From the NCBI GenBank assembly GCA_964570285.1, contig CAZMXP010000015.1, positions 1 through 64,000 on the forward strand: a DNA stretch of 64,000 nt. The letters are read 5' to 3'. The position numbers and the translations under genes were made by a program. This document shows, in pieces, positions 49,048 to 57,815 of the stretch. How positions within the stretch are numbered: the stretch's first letter is position 1; each line of letters starts with the position of its first letter. The notes under the pieces are model-generated. The model made no database searches. It was not told where the DNA came from and saw nothing but the letters and a program-made list of their open reading frames with translations. Source of the DNA: CAZMXP01 sp964570285. Lineage in GTDB: Bacteria > Planctomycetota > PLA2.

Positions 49048-52000
49048 CTACCGCCCCGCGAGCCTTGCCAGCTCGGCTTTCACGTCCTCGAGTTCCGCCC
49101 TCTTCTTGCGCATGTCGTGCCACGCGCCCGCAGTCTTGACCTGCTGCTCGGCGAGGGCGCAGGCGTTCCGCGCCCTCACCCGGATGTCGAGCTTCCGGAG
49201 CGGAAGGCGCCAGGTGAGCTCGTCCTCCACTTCTCGGAGCTGGCGGCGCGCGTTGCGGCCACGCATCGAGCGGATGTTGAGCTCGGCCTGGATCTCCGCC
49301 CGGTTGCCTTCGAAGGTGAACCCGCCCGCGAGCTGCGTCGCCGCGATCGCGAGCTCGCCGAGAACGCTTCCTTCGACCTTGATGCCCGAAGAGGCCGTGA
49401 TCCCAGCCTTGGCTCCGACCTGGGCAGCCGTCTCGACGGCCTTCTTCACGGCGAAGTCGGCGAGTTTCTCGGTACCCAGGGTGACCACCGTCAGCGTGCC
49501 GTCGATGACGGCGTCGACCGTGCGGAGGTCGTCCTGGTGCAGGAAGGCGGCAACGTCCGCCCGATTGAGTTCCGACCACTCGGCATCCCACTGGGCGATC
49601 GATCGCCGCAGCGCGCGACGCCGGAGCCGGGCGGCGCCCAAGGCCTCGACACAGTCCCACGCCTCCCCCTCGAGGACGCGGAGCGTGCCGAGGGTCCCGC
49701 AGAGCGCCGCCAGCGCGTCGTCGCAGGCGAAGTGGTCCCCCCCGCCAAGCCCTCCGCCGCGCAGTTGCAGGCCTCCGGCCCTTCCGGGCTGCGGGAAGAA
49801 GGGCTGCGGACGCGGGAGGGGGTTGGCGCCCGGGGGCGGCGGCCCCGGGAGCGGGAGCGGCCGCGGGAAGCCCGGATCGCTCGGAGGCAGGCTCCAGTGG
49901 AACTGGAGCCCGGTCGCGTAGGAGCTCTGGAAGCCGGGAAGCAGCCCTGCGGTCTGCAGGCTCGGCGGACCGCGGAAGGGCGTACCCGGAGGGAACTCGA
50001 TGTGCGGCGTGTCTTCCGGGCTGAAGTTGTCATAGCGCTCCTGGGTGCCTCCGGTCTGGAGATTGAATAGTTGCCGCGGCACATGCCGGCAGTCCCTCTC
50101 CCAGAGGTCGTCCGAGCTGAACGCGGTCTCGGCAAAGCCGCTCGCGACGTGGCCGATGCCCCCCCTGGCGAAGTCGGGCACCATGTAGAGCCGGAAGCCC
50201 CCAAACCCCACCGACGGTCCCTCGAACACGACGGAGCATCCGTCGAAGACGCGGTCCCGCTCGAGGATCTGCGCCCCGGTGAACTCCTCCTCGCTCGACC
50301 GGAGGACGCGGTTGAACGGATCATAGGTGTAGCGTGCGATCAGGCCGTTGTCGCTCCGGCGGCGCACCTCCTTGACGCGCCCGTACCCGTCGAGCGCATA
50401 GAGGTGCTCGCCGGCCGGATAGGCGGGCCGGTTTTCGAAGGAGTTCGTGGCCCCGAAGTCCGGCCCGTAGGTGTAGAGGCGCGGCCCGGCGGGGACGTTC
50501 GAGATGAAAAGGCGCCCCAGCTCGTCGTACGAGAGCACGGTCTGGCTCGCCTGCTGGAGGGTCGAGAGGTCCGTCGTGAACGAGGCGAGCCTGCTCCGGG
50601 TGGCGTCGTAGGCGAACGTCGTCGTGAAGCCCGTCGCGTTGCTGCCGGAGTCGTGTTCGAGCAGCCTGTCGAAGGCGTCGTAGACGCGCCGGTCGGAGAC
50701 CGACCCGTCGAGGCGCTCCTGCTGCTCGGGCAGCCCCGAGCGGCTCCATTGGGCCGTCCATTCGCTCTGCGTGCCGTTCTTCGCGCGCGTGACCCGGCCG
50801 AGGCCGTCGTACTCGTACTCCGACGTGAGCGAAGGATGGATCTGCCGCCGCACGAGGCTCGTGCCGGGGTCGTATTCGTAGGTGACGAGGCCGCCGAGGA
50901 TGCCCCCGACGGAGGTGACGCGGCCCGCCGTGTCATTCGAGAGGTTGTAGACAAAGCCGTTGGGAAGCGTGAGCCGCCCGAGCGTGCCCCCGTTCTGGTA
51001 GCTCCGCGTGACGCCGGCGGCGTTCTGGATGTCCTGGAGCATGTTGCCGCGCGAGTCGTAGGTGCGCGTGACGGTGTTGGCCCCTTCCTGCGCGCTCGTG
51101 ATGTTGCCCAGCGCGTCCACGCCGATGAACTGCGGCGTCACGCCGTCGGTCCGTTGCGTGACGAACCCGCGCGCGTCGTAGGAGTAGGTGATCGTCGATC
51201 CGCCGGGGTAGGCGCGCGTCCTGATGCGATCGGCCCGGTCGTACGTATACCGCGTGACGACCGTGCCGTTGATCGAAGCCGTCGTGCAGCGGCCGAGCGC
51301 GTCGTAGGCGTAGGTCATGACGCGGCCGTCCTCCTCCTCCGCGCGGGTGAGCCGCTGCATGCAGTCGTAGACGTAGTCGCTGGTGAGCGTCACGGCGCCA
51401 TCGGACTTGTCGAGGGCGAGGAGATTCCCCCGCGCGTCGTAGAGCGAGTCGGCGATCGCCCCGTCGGGCGCGGTCACGGTCCGCTGGACGCGCCCGAGGC
51501 TGTCGTGCTCGTAGTCGTAGCCGTTGCCCTCGGCATTGCGGATGCTGGTCGCCCGCCCGGCCGCGTCGTAGGTGAAGAGGCTCTCGAGAACGCGCGGCAG
51601 GGGCGCGGAGCAGCCGAGCAGCGTCCGGCGACGCAGGAGCCGGTCGCGACCGTCGTAGTGGTACTCCTGGCACTTGTCGAGGTCGGGCCAGTCGGTGCGC
51701 ACGAGTCGGCTCGCGCCGTCCCAGCAGTGGATCGTCCTCGCGCCCCGGGCGTCCAACTCCGTCACGAGCCGCCGGCGCAGGTCGTAGCAGCGCTCCGTGC
51801 GCTCCACGGCGACGACCGGCCCCCCGGGGACGAAGCGGTCCGCCTCGTGCGCGGTCACGCCGCCCGCGTCGTCGAACGCGAACCGCTCGACGGCCACCGC
51901 CTGCCCGAGCGCGTCCCGCACCGTCTTGCCGACGATCCGGTCCGCCATGTCGTACTCGTACTCCGTCGCGACGCCGGCCTCGTCCACGACGCGGATCTCG

Positions 52001-54009
52001 CGGCCGTAGCCGTCGTACTCGCTGGTGACCCTTCCCCCCTCCCCGTTCTCCGTGGAGGTGAGGTAGCCGCATCCGTCCCACGCGAAGCGCGACGTGCGCT
52101 GCGCCGGGGTTCCCACCCCGTCGATGGCCTCGACGGGTCGATGGTGGTGGTCGTAGTCCATGGTCCGGACGGCCCCGGTCCCGTCCACGAAACGCGTGGG
52201 CAGCGGGTGCCCCGCGTAGGTCATGCGATCGATGCAGACGGTGCCGAAGCCGTCGTGGCGGCGCGCCTCCAGGAGACGGCCGAAACGATCGTAGAGGGTC
52301 TCGACGAGCGCGCTGCCGCTGCCGACGGGCGCGCCGAGGCGGCCGCGGAAGGGCGTGCTGCGCGTCGCGGGGTGGTTCTGCAGGTCGTAGGTGTAGGTCG
52401 TCACGATCCCGTGTTCGTCGGTGAACCCGAGGAGGTTGTCGCGGTCGTCGTACGCGTAGGCGACGGACTCGCCGTCCGAGAAGGTCTCCCGGGTGCGGCG
52501 GCCGACGGCGTCGTACTCGTAGACGGTGGCGTCGTCGACGCGCGGCCTCCCGGTCTTGGGATCGTTCCCGGCGCCGGCGTCCCGGGTGCGGCGCAGCACG
52601 AGATCGTGCGGCGCGACCGCGACGTACTCGTAGGTGTCCACGGCGCCGTCGCGATGCCTCACCTCGGTCTGCCGGTTGAGCGAGTCGTAGACGTACTCGG
52701 TCGGCGCGGCGACCGGGCCCGTGTCCGTCTTGACCGCCGGCGGCGTGATGCGGACGACGTTGCCCGCGGCGTCGTACTCCCACCGCGTCATCCAGCCGCC
52801 CGGCGTCGTCTCCGTGAGCGCGTCGCTCGTGCCGGGGCGCCACGTGTAGGTCCACACGTGGTCGGGACTCGCCGGGAAGTCCGACGGGCGGTGCGTGTAG
52901 GTGGCGACGTTGCAGAGGTCGCGCGGGTCGGCCGAGACCACGTAGGCCCAGAGGTACTGCATCCCCGAAGGCAGGATCTCCTGGACGCGGCGTCCGAGGG
53001 CGTCGTAGAAGTACTGCTCCGTCTCGGCGGCATCGACGGCCACGCGGCGCGCGAGTTGGCCCTCGGCGTTGAGGAGGAAGTCCCACCGGTCGCCGCTTCG
53101 CGCCGTCGCCTCCACGGCGCCGGCGCGCGGCGCGAACGTGACACTGCCGTCGAAGGTCGTGATGCGCGTCGCCCCGCCTCCGGCGTCGTAGGTCACGCGT
53201 CCCAGTTCCCCCAGCGGCGAGGAGACGCGCAGCAGCCGGTGCGCGGCGTCGTAGCCGAACGTCCAGCGCGCGCCTCCCGGCTCCGTGCACTCCGTCAGGC
53301 GGCCCGGGGTGTCGTAGCCGAACGTCCACGTGCGCCCGGCCCAGTCGGTCATGCGCACGAGCCGGAGATGGGTCGCGTCGTAGGCGAACGTCACCTCGCG
53401 CTCCTCGGGCGTCACGACGCGCGTCGGGCACCCCTCGGCGTTCCGCTCGATGGCGAGGCGCCCGCCGTCCGGCCGGTCGATGCGCGTCCACACGCCCGCC
53501 GCGTCATACACATGGCTCCACCGGTTCCCATGGGTGAGACGCCAGCCGCCCGCGACCGCCTCGAGCAGCGCCCAGCATCCGGGCGGGGAGTCGTAGTCCG
53601 CCCCCTTCTTCACAAAGCGGAGATCGCGCCCCTCGTGGTCGCGCACGGCCACGTCGCCGCCCGGCAACTCCTCGAGATGGCCGGAGAGCGTGCTCCGCCA
53701 GTTGCGGCCGTAGCCGCCGTCCTCGTCGATGTCGGGATGGAAGGCGAGTTCGATCGCGAACGGGTGGCCGTTCCCGGGAAGTTCGAGGAGCCGCTTGCGG
53801 TGGTGCACGAACCTGTCGGGCAGGTGCACGTCGAACCCGGGATGGCTCAGCGGGCTCCACGCGGCCCACAGCTTCGCCGGCGCCGCGGCCAGGCGGAGGA
53901 AGGCGAAGGTCGCAGGCACCGGCGGGCCGGCGGGGATCCCCCCCCCGCCCCCCACGAGACATCCTGCGAGAGCCCAACCCAGGAACGCGAGCAGGTGCGG
54001 TCGATGCAT
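49048..54009 (-). CDS. Rhs/YD-repeat lipoprotein with unrecognised C-terminal domain
   Basis: A 1,653-residue protein with a lipoprotein signal (LGWALAGC). Residues about 130-1,300 are YD/Rhs repeats (for example GRxTxxxYDxxGRxxxxTxPDG and YEYDxxGRxTRxTxxxG), which form a closed beta shell in Rhs and Tc toxins. The usual RYYDPxxGRFxxxDP core end is not visible. A Pro/Gly-rich stretch follows (LPLPGPPPPGANPLPRPQPF), then a C-terminal domain of about 230 residues. That domain has two helical segments around an Ala/Gly/Val-rich part (VIDGTLTVVTLGTEKLADFAVKK, AGITASSGIKVEGS) and a Lys/Glu coiled coil at the end. I do not recognise it; a toxin is possible. No immunity gene follows: an IS remnant lies directly downstream. 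Confidence 0.85.
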   Translation of the reverse strand: MHRPHLLAFLGWALAGCLVGGGGGIPAGPPVPATFAFLRLAAAPAKLWAAWSPLSHPGFDVHLPDRFVHHRKRLLELPGNGHPFAIELAFHPDIDEDGGYGRNWRSTLSGHLEELPGGDVAVRDHEGRDLRFVKKGADYDSPPGCWALLEAVAGGWRLTHGNRWSHVYDAAGVWTRIDRPDGGRLAIERNAEGCPTRVVTPEEREVTFAYDATHLRLVRMTDWAGRTWTFGYDTPGRLTECTEPGGARWTFGYDAAHRLLRVSSPLGELGRVTYDAGGGATRITTFDGSVTFAPRAGAVEATARSGDRWDFLLNAEGQLARRVAVDAAETEQYFYDALGRRVQEILPSGMQYLWAYVVSADPRDLCNVATYTHRPSDFPASPDHVWTYTWRPGTSDALTETTPGGWMTRWEYDAAGNVVRITPPAVKTDTGPVAAPTEYVYDSLNRQTEVRHRDGAVDTYEYVAVAPHDLVLRRTRDAGAGNDPKTGRPRVDDATVYEYDAVGRRTRETFSDGESVAYAYDDRDNLLGFTDEHGIVTTYTYDLQNHPATRSTPFRGRLGAPVGSGSALVETLYDRFGRLLEARRHDGFGTVCIDRMTYAGHPLPTRFVDGTGAVRTMDYDHHHRPVEAIDGVGTPAQRTSRFAWDGCGYLTSTENGEGGRVTSEYDGYGREIRVVDEAGVATEYEYDMADRIVGKTVRDALGQAVAVERFAFDDAGGVTAHEADRFVPGGPVVAVERTERCYDLRRRLVTELDARGARTIHCWDGASRLVRTDWPDLDKCQEYHYDGRDRLLRRRTLLGCSAPLPRVLESLFTYDAAGRATSIRNAEGNGYDYEHDSLGRVQRTVTAPDGAIADSLYDARGNLLALDKSDGAVTLTSDYVYDCMQRLTRAEEEDGRVMTYAYDALGRCTTASINGTVVTRYTYDRADRIRTRAYPGGSTITYSYDARGFVTQRTDGVTPQFIGVDALGNITSAQEGANTVTRTYDSRGNMLQDIQNAAGVTRSYQNGGTLGRLTLPNGFVYNLSNDTAGRVTSVGGILGGLVTYEYDPGTSLVRRQIHPSLTSEYEYDGLGRVTRAKNGTQSEWTAQWSRSGLPEQQERLDGSVSDRRVYDAFDRLLEHDSGSNATGFTTTFAYDATRSRLASFTTDLSTLQQASQTVLSYDELGRLFISNVPAGPRLYTYGPDFGATNSFENRPAYPAGEHLYALDGYGRVKEVRRRSDNGLIARYTYDPFNRVLRSSEEEFTGAQILERDRVFDGCSVVFEGPSVGFGGFRLYMVPDFARGGIGHVASGFAETAFSSDDLWERDCRHVPRQLFNLQTGGTQERYDNFSPEDTPHIEFPPGTPFRGPPSLQTAGLLPGFQSSYATGLQFHWSLPPSDPGFPRPLPLPGPPPPGANPLPRPQPFFPQPGRAGGLQLRGGGLGGGDHFACDDALAALCGTLGTLRVLEGEAWDCVEALGAARLRRRALRRSIAQWDAEWSELNRADVAAFLHQDDLRTVDAVIDGTLTVVTLGTEKLADFAVKKAVETAAQVGAKAGITASSGIKVEGSVLGELAIAATQLAGGFTFEGNRAEIQAELNIRSMRGRNARRQLREVEDELTWRLPLRKLDIRVRARNACALAEQQVKTAGAWHDMRKKRAELEDVKAELARLAGR

Positions 54010-54069
54010 TCGCAAAACCCTCCACCTTAGAGGTTGCGCAGCGACCCCGAACCGAACAAGAATGGCGCC

Positions 54070-54615
54070 GTGGACTTCGAGAGCATGATCGGCCGGGCGA
54101 AGGCGGGAGACCCCGCGGCGCTCGACCAGCTCTACCGCCGCTTCTCGCCCGCGGTGATCTCGAAGCTCCGCGGCCAGCTCCGCCCGGCCTTGCGGCGCCG
54201 GTACGACACCGAGGATCTGGGCCAGTCGGTCTTCGCGGAGGTGCTGCGCGACCTGCCCGGATTCACGTCGCTGACCGAGGGCGCGTTCCGCAAGTGGCTC
54301 GCGCTGAAGACGCAGTCGAAGCTGTTCGGGAAGCTCCGGCAGCACCACACGGAACTCACGTGGGACGGCGAGATCGCGGTCCCCGCGGAGGGCGCCCTGG
54401 GCGGGAAGAGCGCCGAGGACGCCGAGGAGCGCGGGAAGCTCGCCCGGGCGATGGAGACGATGGACGCCGAAGAGCAGGCGATCCTGCGCCTGCGCGGCGA
54501 CGGAGTGCCGTACGCGGAGGTCGCGGAGCGGCTGGGTCTTGCCAGCGCGGACGCGGCGCGGATGCGCTACACGCGCGCGCTCCTGCGACTGAAGGAGCGA
54601 TGGAAGCGCGCGTAG
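54070..54615 (+). CDS. ECF-like sigma factor, planctomycete type
   Basis: About 181 residues. Region 2: FESMIGRAKAGDPAALDQLYRRFSPAVISKLRGQL then RRRYDTEDLGQSVFAEVLRDLPGF. Region 4: MDAEEQAILRLRGDGVPYAEVAERLGLASADAARMRYTRALLRLKERW. The DTEDLGQSVFAE block is characteristic of sigma factors common in Planctomycetota. The start is uncertain: GTG 54070 is chosen; TTG 54034 and ATG 54085 are in frame. Its end overlaps the kinase start by 16 bases. In systems of this kind a linked Ser/Thr kinase may activate the sigma factor by phosphorylation. Confidence 0.88.
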   Translation: MDFESMIGRAKAGDPAALDQLYRRFSPAVISKLRGQLRPALRRRYDTEDLGQSVFAEVLRDLPGFTSLTEGAFRKWLALKTQSKLFGKLRQHHTELTWDGEIAVPAEGALGGKSAEDAEERGKLARAMETMDAEEQAILRLRGDGVPYAEVAERLGLASADAARMRYTRALLRLKERWKRA

Positions 54616-57600
54616 ACCCCGATCTGGAGCGCGCGCTCGCCGAGGTCCTCGCGGCAGCAGACCGGGAGGAGATCACGCGGGGCTGGCTGGCGCTCCACCA
54701 TCCGGCCCACGCCGACTCGATCGGGCAGGCGCTGGCGCTCGCCCGCCTCTCCCGGACGCGCATCGGGGGCTACCGGCTGCTGCGGGTTCTCGGTCGCGGG
54801 GGCATGGGGACGGTCCACCTCGCCGAACCCCGGGCGGCGGTCAAGATCCTCCACCGCAGGGTGCCTCTGGAGCGCTTCCTCTCCGAGGCGCAGGTCGGCC
54901 GCGACATCGTCCACCGAAACATCGTCCGGACGATCGACATCGGCAGCGAGGTGCGCGCGGGCCGGCGCCAGCTCTACCTCGTGTTCGAGTACGTCGAGGG
55001 GCGGACGCCGCGCGGCCCGCTCCCGGTCGAGACCTGCGTCTCCATCGGGGTGCAGGTCGCCAACGCGCTCGGCGCCCTCCACGCGCGCGGGATCCTCCAT
55101 CGCGACCTGAAACCCGGGAACGTGCTGGTGACCCCCGACGGCACCGTGAAGGTGATGGACTACGGGGTCGCGCGCCTCTGGCCGGAGGCCGACGCGGGCG
55201 CGGGCGCCTTCGTCGGCTCGCCGCTCTATGCGGCACCGGAGCAGTTCTGGATGCCCGGTTCCGAGCTCGACGGTCGCGCGGATCTCTACAGCCTCGGCGT
55301 GCTGCTCTTCGAGCTCGCGACCGGCCTGCTGCCGGCCGGGGACGAGGGGCCCGGCGTGGAGCCGGTCTTCGATGCGGTCGTCCGCACCCTGCTCCGCGTG
55401 GATCGCGAGCGGCGCTTCGCCACGGCGGAGGAGGTGTCGCGCGTGCTCGCGGAGGGGAGGGAGAGCGCGTGGTGGCGCCGGGGCGAGCGGCGGGGCGGCC
55501 TCGTCGGACGCGACCAGGAGCTCGCGGAGCTGCACGACCGCTTCCGGGCCGCGTCGGCGGGGCTCGGGGCCGCCGTGGTCGTGACCGGCGCGGCGGGCAT
55601 CGGCAAGACCGCGCTGCTCGAGCGGTTCCGGGCCGAGGTCGAAGCCGAGACGTGGCGGCTGGAGGACTTCGATCCGGGCTACCTCGAAGGCTACCTGCAC
55701 ACGCACTTCCGCGAGCTCTCGGGCGACGCCCGCCACGCCGCACTCGTGAAGATCCTCCGGGCGGCGCCGCAGCCGCGCGTCGTCGTCCTCGAGGACCTGC
55801 ACGAGGGCGGACTCGAGACGTTCGACGCGCTGGCGCGCGCGATCGAGGGCGAACGCGTGCTCCTGATCGGCACCTCACGCGACCCGACGAGGTACCCGAC
55901 GCTGGCGCTCGGCCCGCTCGCCGAGGCTGCGGTGCGCGAACTCGCCGGCCCTCAGGCGGCCCGGGTCTTCGCGATCTCCGAGGGCAATCCCCTCTACGTC
56001 AAGACGCTGCTGGAGGTCGGGGTCGAGGAGCGGTCGCTCGAGGAGCTGATCGCGAGGCGGCGACTGGAGCCGAGGGAGTTCTGGGAGTGCGCCTCGTGTG
56101 CCGGCCTCGCGTTCGACGCGGACGTGATCGCCCGGGCTTGCGGAGTGCGCGCCGACGCGGACCGCTTCGATCACCCCTTGACGCGCGAGGTCGTCTACGC
56201 CCGCGCCGACCGGACGCGCTGGCACGCCGCACTCGGGAGGGTGACCGGAGACGTGCGCCACAGGTTGCTGGGCGGCGAGGAGGTTCCCGGGGAGGAGGTC
56301 CTCGAGGCCCTGCGGTCGCGGCAGGCGAGGGAGGTCATCGCGATGGCGGACCTCGCCCTGCCACGGCTGAGCGGGCCGGCGCACCTCGAGGCGACCTTCC
56401 TGCGCGCGAACGCGCTGGCCGAGTCGCTCGACCGGGAGCCCGCGGAGGCGGCGCTGCGCGAGACCCTCGACCGGGCGCACGCCGCGGGCAACCCGCGACT
56501 CGCGGCGCGGGCGCGGTTCGCGCTCATCGCGATGTTCGGCGCGTCCGCGCGCCTGCCGGAGGCGCGCCGGCTCGCGCACGAGGCGCTGCACGCGGCCCCG
56601 GACGAGGCGACGGCCTTCGGTGCGCTCGCCGCGCTGGCCGACGTGATCCGGCTCATGGGGCGGGCGCGCCAGGCGTACGTGGTGGCACGACGGCTGCGCC
56701 GACGGATGCGGCCGTCGGAGGGGTTCCGCATCGCGCGGGGATGGGAGGCCATCGGGAAGGCCGCCCTCGCCGCCGGCGCGGTGAACGAGGCGATCGAGGC
56801 GTTCACGCGGGTCACGCGGGAGGGCGACGACCCCGCGGACCTGGGCGCGATCATCGGCGCGGAGGGTCACCTCGCGCTTGCCCTGATGCGTCTCGGGCGC
56901 AGCGACGATGCGCTGCGACACGCCCGCCGATCCCGCGACCTGGCCCGCGCGCACGGGCGGCGATTCCCCGAAGCGATGGTGCTCGGCCTCATCGCCGACC
57001 TGCACGTCCGGGCGGGCCGCTTCGGCGAGGGCCTCGCCACGCTGGAGGAGCAGTATGCGCTGAGTCGCGACATCGGCGTGCGCGAGGGCATGGCGCGCGC
57101 GGCGGTCGCACTCGGACAGACGTACGCGATGCTCGGGTGGACCCGGGAGATGGACCGGTGGATCGACCGTGCGGGGGAGTGCTGCGCGGGGACGATGCAC
57201 GACTCCCACTACGAGAATCTCGCGGCGGTGCGCGCGTACCGGAAGGGCGACGCCGCGGCCGGGGCCCGGCACTTCGCGCGGGCGAGGGAGTCCGCGCCCC
57301 GCGCCACGCTCGGAGCGGATGCGCACCAGGCGGTGGCCGAGGCGCGCTGCCACCACGACGGGGGGGAGTTCGATCTGGCGCGCGCGGGGTACGAAAAGGC
57401 CCGGGATCTCGCCCGGCGCATCGAGGACTGGGACCTCGTCGTGGAAGCGGAGTGCGGGCTGGCGTCGCTCCCGGGCATGGATCCGGCGCCGGCCGCGCGG
57501 CTGCTTGCGGATCTGGAGGAGCAGGTGAGCCTCGTGACGCGCCTGCGCGCGCGCGCCGACCTGTGGGAGGCGACCGGCGACGACAACCACCTGCTGCAGG

Positions 57601-57737
57601 CCCGCGCGACGCTCCACGCGCTGCAGTCGCGGGTCCCCGCCGCCGTCCGCGGCCGCCTGCTGGACGAGGTCCCGCTCTACCGGCGCATCGCCGAGGCCGC
57701 GACGCACCTCCAGCCATCCGCTCCCGCTGGCCCCTGA
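54600..57737 (+). CDS. Ser/Thr protein kinase fused to ATPase and TPR-like region, coupled to ECF sigma gene
   Basis: A 1,045-residue protein. The kinase domain (about 57-290) has GRGGMGTVHLAE, AAVKIL with Lys82, ILHRDLKPGN (His167-Asp169) and MDYG at 187-189 in place of DFG. An ATPase module follows (Walker A GAAGIGKTALL near 325, Walker B-like VVVLEDLHE). The rest is alpha-helical TPR-like repeats. It resembles the protein at 1522-4926 in layout. ATG 54600 lies inside the sigma-factor gene end, so the two are co-translated. It probably controls that sigma factor. Confidence 0.9.
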   Translation: MEARVDPDLERALAEVLAAADREEITRGWLALHHPAHADSIGQALALARLSRTRIGGYRLLRVLGRGGMGTVHLAEPRAAVKILHRRVPLERFLSEAQVGRDIVHRNIVRTIDIGSEVRAGRRQLYLVFEYVEGRTPRGPLPVETCVSIGVQVANALGALHARGILHRDLKPGNVLVTPDGTVKVMDYGVARLWPEADAGAGAFVGSPLYAAPEQFWMPGSELDGRADLYSLGVLLFELATGLLPAGDEGPGVEPVFDAVVRTLLRVDRERRFATAEEVSRVLAEGRESAWWRRGERRGGLVGRDQELAELHDRFRAASAGLGAAVVVTGAAGIGKTALLERFRAEVEAETWRLEDFDPGYLEGYLHTHFRELSGDARHAALVKILRAAPQPRVVVLEDLHEGGLETFDALARAIEGERVLLIGTSRDPTRYPTLALGPLAEAAVRELAGPQAARVFAISEGNPLYVKTLLEVGVEERSLEELIARRRLEPREFWECASCAGLAFDADVIARACGVRADADRFDHPLTREVVYARADRTRWHAALGRVTGDVRHRLLGGEEVPGEEVLEALRSRQAREVIAMADLALPRLSGPAHLEATFLRANALAESLDREPAEAALRETLDRAHAAGNPRLAARARFALIAMFGASARLPEARRLAHEALHAAPDEATAFGALAALADVIRLMGRARQAYVVARRLRRRMRPSEGFRIARGWEAIGKAALAAGAVNEAIEAFTRVTREGDDPADLGAIIGAEGHLALALMRLGRSDDALRHARRSRDLARAHGRRFPEAMVLGLIADLHVRAGRFGEGLATLEEQYALSRDIGVREGMARAAVALGQTYAMLGWTREMDRWIDRAGECCAGTMHDSHYENLAAVRAYRKGDAAAGARHFARARESAPRATLGADAHQAVAEARCHHDGGEFDLARAGYEKARDLARRIEDWDLVVEAECGLASLPGMDPAPAARLLADLEEQVSLVTRLRARADLWEATGDDNHLLQARATLHALQSRVPAAVRGRLLDEVPLYRRIAEAATHLQPSAPAGP

Positions 57738-57763
57738 GGAGCGGCGAACGGCCTTCCATCTCG

Positions 57764-57809
57764 CCCCCCCCGTGGCCCCCCCCCGTGGCCCCCCCCCGGG
57801 CCCCCCCGG
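57764..57809. repeat. C-tract direct repeats (C8-9 GTGG) in a convergent gap
   Basis: C8-GTGG-C9-GTGG-C9-GGG-C7 lies between the convergent kinase and glutamate dehydrogenase genes. On the minus strand it is four G-tracts of seven or more, able in principle to form a G-quadruplex. The short spacer holds no gene or clear terminator hairpin. Confidence 0.6.
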
Positions 57810-57815
57810 ATCCGC

